Assembly (NCBI RefSeq): GCF_000758305.1 | Contig: NZ_CP009458.1 | Location: 4,402,001-4,466,000, forward strand | DNA length: 64,000 bases | Source: Cedecea neteri | Lineage (GTDB): Bacteria; Pseudomonadota; Gammaproteobacteria; Enterobacterales; Enterobacteriaceae | Reading direction: 5' to 3' | In this document: piece by piece, positions 59,942 to 64,000 of the stretch | How the letters are laid out: the number at the start of each line of letters is the position of its first letter | How positions within the stretch are numbered: the stretch's first letter is position 1 | Notes under the pieces: generated by a model | What the model saw: the letters and a program-made list of their open reading frames with translations, nothing else | Told to the model about the DNA's origin: nothing | The model's database searches: none | Translations under genes and position numbers: made by a program

Positions 59942-60829
59942 ATGCGTTCACGTTTTGATGCCGCCGTTGTGCAACTTCCTTCCGCGCTGCAAACCGCTTT
60001 GCAACCCCTGCTTGCCGACGACCACTTCCCGGCTATGTTTACCGCGGCCGAAGTTGAAGCGCTAAAACATCAAACCGGGCTGGGTGATGAAGACCTGGCT
60101 TTCGCTCTGTTGCCTCTGGCCGCAGCCTGCGCCCGGGCAGACCTCTCCCATTTCAACGTAGGTGCCGTCGCGCGAGGCGTCAGCGGGAATCTCTATTTTG
60201 GCGGCAACATGGAATTTCTGGGTGCCACCATGCAGCAAACCGTGCATGCCGAACAAAGCGCCATTACCCACGCGTGGATGCGCGGCGAAAAAGGCCTGGT
60301 CGATATCACCGTCAACTACACGCCCTGCGGCCACTGCCGCCAGTTTATGAACGAGCTGAACAGCGGCACCGCATTGCGCATTCATCTGCCTGGTCGCCAG
60401 CCTTCAACCCTAGGTGAATATCTGCCAGATGCCTTTGGCCCACGCGATCTGGACATCAAAACGCTGCTGCTGGATGAAGAAAACCACGGTTTCGCACTAA
60501 AAGGTGATGCCCTGGCGCAGGCGGCAATTGCTGCCGCGAATCGCAGCCATGCGCCTTACAGCCAGGCCCCGGCGGGTGTTGCACTGGAAATGATCGACGG
60601 CAAGATCTTCACCGGCTGCTATGCGGAAAACGCCGCGTTCAACCCTTCCCTTCCGCCGCTGCAGGCCGCGCTAAACCTGCTATCTCTGAATGGCTACGAC
60701 TACCCGCAAATTAAGCGCGCTGTGCTGGCAGAAAAATTCGATGCGCCGCTGCTGCAGTGGGATGCCACCTCCGCCACGCTGAAAGCGCTGGGCTGTGAAG
60801 CCATTGAGCGCATTAATATTGCTCAATAA
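59942..60829 (+). CDS. cdd: Cytidine deaminase
   Basis: A 295-residue dimer-type cytidine deaminase converting cytidine and deoxycytidine to uridines. The catalytic zinc site is H102-A-E104 in VHAEQ and C129/C132 in PCGHC. The duplicated C-terminal non-catalytic domain is present, as in E. coli Cdd (294). It belongs to nucleoside catabolism regulated by CytR/CRP/DeoR-type control. Confidence 0.96.
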   Translation: MRSRFDAAVVQLPSALQTALQPLLADDHFPAMFTAAEVEALKHQTGLGDEDLAFALLPLAAACARADLSHFNVGAVARGVSGNLYFGGNMEFLGATMQQTVHAEQSAITHAWMRGEKGLVDITVNYTPCGHCRQFMNELNSGTALRIHLPGRQPSTLGEYLPDAFGPRDLDIKTLLLDEENHGFALKGDALAQAAIAAANRSHAPYSQAPAGVALEMIDGKIFTGCYAENAAFNPSLPPLQAALNLLSLNGYDYPQIKRAVLAEKFDAPLLQWDATSATLKALGCEAIERINIAQ

Positions 60830-60960
60830 TTCTCCGTTGCGGGTGTACCCACACTCGCATTGTTGAAATTTGCCCCAACTGAACCCGCGTTTCTTGCTCT
60901 TGAGGGCCGGGTAAAGTAGCCTTGGATGAAATTTCACCCCGCGAATGAGTCTGCAAGTTC

Positions 60961-61680
60961 ATGTTGAAGCGCGTGTTTTACAGCCTGCTTATTGTTATCG
61001 GCTTAACGCTGGCGGCTGCGCTTGGGCTTGACCGCTGGATCAGCTGGAAAACCGCACCCTACGTTTACGATGAACTGCAGGATCTGCCCTATCGCCAGGT
61101 AGGTGTGGTGCTCGGCACCGCCAAGTATTACCGCACCGGCGTCATCAATCAGTACTATCTGTACCGCATTCAGGGCGCGCTGAACGCCTATAACAGCGGC
61201 AAGGTAAATTACCTGCTGCTAAGCGGTGATAACGCGCAGCAAAGCTACAACGAGCCGATGACCATGCGCAAAGACCTGATTGCCGGCGGCGTTGATCCTG
61301 CAGACATCGTGCTGGACTACGCAGGCTTCCGCACGCTGGACTCGATTGTTCGCACCCGTAAAGTCTTTGATACCAACGATTTCATCATTATCACTCAGCG
61401 CTTCCACTGCGAGCGTGCGCTGTTTATCGCCCTGCATATGGGGATTCAGGCGCAGTGCTACGCGGTGCCTTCCCCTAAAAATATGCTTACCGTGCGCACC
61501 CGCGAATTTGCCGCTCGCCTGGGGGCATTAGCGGATCTCTATCTCTTCAAGCGTGAGCCACGTTTCCTCGGCCCGTTAGTCCCGATCCCATCGCAGCAGG
61601 AAGTGCCGGAAGACGCACAGGCCTATCCGGCCGTTACACCGGAACAGCTGCTGGAAATACAGAAAAAAGAGAAGAAGTGA
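60961..61680 (+). CDS. sanA: Envelope barrier protein SanA
   Basis: A 239-residue inner-membrane protein with one N-terminal membrane helix (residues 4-22) and a DUF218-type domain (VGVVLGTAKYYRTGVINQYY; LLLSGDNAQQSYNEP). In E. coli loss of SanA raises sensitivity to vancomycin at high temperature. It follows cdd in E. coli order. Enzymatic role unknown. Confidence 0.92.
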   Translation: MLKRVFYSLLIVIGLTLAAALGLDRWISWKTAPYVYDELQDLPYRQVGVVLGTAKYYRTGVINQYYLYRIQGALNAYNSGKVNYLLLSGDNAQQSYNEPMTMRKDLIAGGVDPADIVLDYAGFRTLDSIVRTRKVFDTNDFIIITQRFHCERALFIALHMGIQAQCYAVPSPKNMLTVRTREFAARLGALADLYLFKREPRFLGPLVPIPSQQEVPEDAQAYPAVTPEQLLEIQKKEKK

Positions 61681-61698
61681 TACGGCGTTATTGCTGAG

Positions 61699-61737
61699 CA
61701 AAAAAAAGCCCGCACATTCACTGGCGGGCTTTTTTGC
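61699..61737. terminator. Bidirectional terminator between sanA and mglC
   Basis: AAAAAAAGCCCGC pairs with GCGGGCTTTTTT around ACATTCACTG. It serves the convergent sanA and mgl transcripts. Confidence 0.9.
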
Positions 61738-61749
61738 AAACTGCAGTAA

Positions 61750-62760
61750 TTATTTCTTACGCGCGTACTTCAGGGAGTCCAGCGCCACGGCGAAGATAAT
61801 AATGCCGCCCTTGATGATGTACTGCCAGTAAGGGTTCACGCCGATATAGGTCAGGCCGTAGTTGATCACCGTGAAGATGATCACCCCGGTCACCACGCCC
61901 AGCACCGTCCCTACCCCGCCGCTGAACGACACGCCGCCCACCACGCAGGCCGCAATCGCATCCAGCTCATACATAAAGCCTAGGTTGTTGGTGGCCGAGC
62001 CGATACGGCCCGCTTCCAGCATCCCGCCAAAGGCATAGAACACGCCGGACAGGGCATAAATCATGATCAGGTTCAGCGCCACGTTAACGCCGGACACTTT
62101 CGCTGCTTCCGGGTTGCCACCGATAGCGAAGATGTTTTTCCCGAAGCGGGTTTTGTTCCACAGTACCCACACGAACAGCACCGCAAACAGGGCATAGAAC
62201 GTAATGTACGACAGGCGGAAACTGCCCAGCGCGATAAAGCCCTGCGTAAAGGTGGAGAAATGGGAGTCAAACCCGGAAATCGGTGACGCACCTACGAAAT
62301 CGTAATACAGGGAGTTAATCCCGTACACGATGATCATGGTGCCCAGGGTAGTGATAAACGGCGTCACGTTCAGGTAAGCGATAATAATCCCGTTCACCAG
62401 ACCGATGACCGCGCCTACGGCGCAGACAATCAGCAGCACCAGCGGAATCGGCATGGTGTGCATGTCCGGGAACACCTTGTTGACGTTATCCATCGACTGC
62501 AGCAGCGTTGCCGCGACAACCGCCGCCAGGCCCACCTGGCGCCCTGCGGAAAGGTCGGTCCCCTGGGTAACAATCAGCCCGGCCACCCCCAGCGCGATGA
62601 TAATACGCACCGAGGACTGGGTCAGGATGTTACTCAGGTTAAGCAAACTCAAGAAAGTCGGATCCTGGAAAATAATGATCGCCAGCAGCACCAGCAGCAC
62701 CACGTAGATGCCGCCCTCTTTTAGATAAGTTAGAAAACTCTTTTTATTTAACGCACTCAT
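61750..62760 (-). CDS. mglC: Galactose/methyl-galactoside ABC transporter permease MglC
   Basis: A 336-residue inner-membrane permease for galactose and methyl-beta-galactoside uptake, BPD_transp_2 class. About ten hydrophobic segments; GLIVTQGTDLSAGRQVGLAA and the coupling loop NKTRFGKNIFAIGGNPEAAKVSG are typical. Length equals E. coli MglC (336). It follows mglA, 20 bases downstream. Confidence 0.95.
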   Translation of the reverse strand: MSALNKKSFLTYLKEGGIYVVLLVLLAIIIFQDPTFLSLLNLSNILTQSSVRIIIALGVAGLIVTQGTDLSAGRQVGLAAVVAATLLQSMDNVNKVFPDMHTMPIPLVLLIVCAVGAVIGLVNGIIIAYLNVTPFITTLGTMIIVYGINSLYYDFVGASPISGFDSHFSTFTQGFIALGSFRLSYITFYALFAVLFVWVLWNKTRFGKNIFAIGGNPEAAKVSGVNVALNLIMIYALSGVFYAFGGMLEAGRIGSATNNLGFMYELDAIAACVVGGVSFSGGVGTVLGVVTGVIIFTVINYGLTYIGVNPYWQYIIKGGIIIFAVALDSLKYARKK

Positions 62761-62780
62761 TTTTAATAGCCCCTAAATCA

Positions 62781-64000
62781 TCACAGGTGCACAGACGCAA
62801 GACGTAAGATTTCGTTCTGCGTTGTTGTTTTGGTGTCTACAATTCCGGCCACGAGCCCGTTGCTCATCACCAGAATACGGTCTGTAATCCCTAACAATTC
62901 CGGCATCTCGGACGAAATGATAATGATCCCTTTCCCTTTTTTAGCCAGTTCGGCAATCAGCTGGTAAATCTCAAACTTGGCGCCAACGTCAATGCCGCGC
63001 GTCGGTTCATCCAGCATCAGAATTTCCGGCTGAGTCAGCAGCCAGCGGCCGATGATCACCTTCTGCTGATTACCGCCGGACAGCGAGCCGATGGAGGTGC
63101 GGTGCCCCGGCGTTTTCACGCGCATGGAGTCGATAACCCACTGGGTATCGCTTTTCATACGGGAGTTATCCAGCAGACCGACCTTGTTTTTGTAGTTACG
63201 AATATTGGAAATGAGTGAGTTAAAGCCGATATCCAGGTAGGCGTAGATCCCGGTAGAGCGGCGCTCTTCGGTAACCAGCGCAAAACCGTGATTAATCGCT
63301 TCGTTCGCGCTGCTGTTGTTGATCTTTTTGCCGTGTAGCTTAATGGTGCCGCCAGATTTTTCGCGGATACCAAATAGCGTTTCTACTATATCGGTACGCT
63401 TCGCGCCGACGAGGCCCGCAATGCCGAGGATTTCACCTTTATGTAAATCAAAGGAGATATCGCGAATCGACGGCTGGCGCAGCGAGGTCAGGTTGCGTAC
63501 TTCGAGGATAACTTCACCCGGCACGTTGGATTTGTCCGGGAAGCGCTGGTTCAGGGAGCGGCCCACCATCATGGCGATGATTTTGTCCATATCCAGCCCT
63601 TCCAGCGGCTGGGTGGCAATCCACTGCCCGTCGCGCAAAATAGTAATTTCATCGCACAACTGGAATATCTCTTCCATTTTATGGGAGATATAAACAATCC
63701 CGCAGCCGCGATCTTTTAATTTGCGAATAATTTTAAAAAGATGATTAACTTCTTTTTCCGTCAGCGAAGATGTTGGCTCATCCATAATAACGATTTTGGC
63801 GTTATAAGAGAAAGCCTTGGCAATTTCAATCATTTGCATTTGAGAAACGGACAACGTACCGACGCGGGCTCGCGGGTCGATATCAATATCCAGCTCGTCA
63901 AATATCTCTTTGGTGTCGCGGTACATTTTATCCTGATCGACAAACACGCCTTTGGTCGGGTAACGCCCGAGCCACATGTTGTCCATCACGGTGCGCTGCA
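62781..64000 (-). CDS. mglA: Galactose/methyl-galactoside ABC transporter ATPase MglA, C-terminal part (5' end outside window)
   Basis: The frame is open to the window edge; about 405 of roughly 506 residues are present. Visible are the first domain's signature LSVSQMQMIEIAKAF and Walker B IVIMDEPTSSL, and all of the second domain with a degenerate Walker A (GLVGAKRTD, as usual in sugar ABC ATPases), LSGGNQQKVIIGRWL and LMLDEPTRGIDVG. The first Walker A lies beyond the edge. It drives MglC, and MglB should lie further upstream. Confidence 0.95.
   Translation of the reverse strand, partial: QRTVMDNMWLGRYPTKGVFVDQDKMYRDTKEIFDELDIDIDPRARVGTLSVSQMQMIEIAKAFSYNAKIVIMDEPTSSLTEKEVNHLFKIIRKLKDRGCGIVYISHKMEEIFQLCDEITILRDGQWIATQPLEGLDMDKIIAMMVGRSLNQRFPDKSNVPGEVILEVRNLTSLRQPSIRDISFDLHKGEILGIAGLVGAKRTDIVETLFGIREKSGGTIKLHGKKINNSSANEAINHGFALVTEERRSTGIYAYLDIGFNSLISNIRNYKNKVGLLDNSRMKSDTQWVIDSMRVKTPGHRTSIGSLSGGNQQKVIIGRWLLTQPEILMLDEPTRGIDVGAKFEIYQLIAELAKKGKGIIIISSEMPELLGITDRILVMSNGLVAGIVDTKTTTQNEILRLASVHL

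Overview
The window looks like the chromosome of a GC-rich member of the Enterobacteriaceae (Enterobacter/Cedecea/Lelliottia-like; genus not resolved). Most proteins read as close homologues of Escherichia coli K-12 genes: MetG, Mrp, MdfA, DacC, RimO, GsiABCD, MoeAB, YbiT, LdtB, YohJK, Cdd, SanA, MglCA. The loci between these blocks are not typical of K-12. All identifications come from reading the sequence and from memory of the families; no database search was run.

Layout. 1-5.0 kb: end of yegT, yegU, yegV, convergent yegW, then thiMD under a TPP riboswitch. 5.0-13.5 kb: accessory stretch with a small trimeric autotransporter, an LpxO-type lipid A hydroxylase, an azoreductase with a divergent LysR gene, a minimal protein kinase resembling HopBF1/OspG-type effectors, and a Fur-box-associated pair (binding protein and FecA-like receptor). 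13.5-17.8 kb: aryl-beta-glucoside locus ascG/ascFB. 17.8-25 kb: a GlcG-like protein, MFS and aldo-keto reductase cluster facing a LysR gene, an exported esterase, a small exported protein, yehS, an acetyltransferase and a glutathione transferase. 25-28.5 kb: mrp and metG.

28.5-58.6 kb carries the K-12 19-minute block in K-12 order: mdfA, ybjG, deoR, dacC, gstB, yliI, bssR, rimO, gsiDCBA, iaaA, moeAB, ybiT, ldtB. Extra loci lie inside it: a MipA-family gene, a GDSL autotransporter, a short MgtE with an M-box riboswitch, and a LacI/MFS/GH31 sugar locus. 58.7-64 kb returns to 47-minute genes: yohJK, cdd, sanA, mglC and the 3' part of mglA. The K-12 19-minute block therefore sits between metG and yohJ here.

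Genes that work together: thiM/thiD salvage thiamine precursors; ascF/ascB import and cleave beta-glucosides under AscG; iaaA-gsiABCD handle isoaspartyl peptides and glutathione; moeA/moeB serve molybdopterin synthesis; the 50.6-55.6 kb locus probably takes up and hydrolyses an unidentified alpha-glycoside or alpha-xyloside. ybjG, mdfA, lpxO, dacC, ldtB and sanA concern the envelope or drug resistance.

A GC-rich inverted-repeat element with CCCTCACC...GGTGAGGG ends occurs five times, each time just after a gene or between operon genes. The observations most worth checking are two tiny ORFs joined to ybjG by ATGA overlaps behind a PmrA-like box, the effector-like kinase, a multi-hairpin element at 37.1-37.3 kb, and the M-box/short-MgtE pair.
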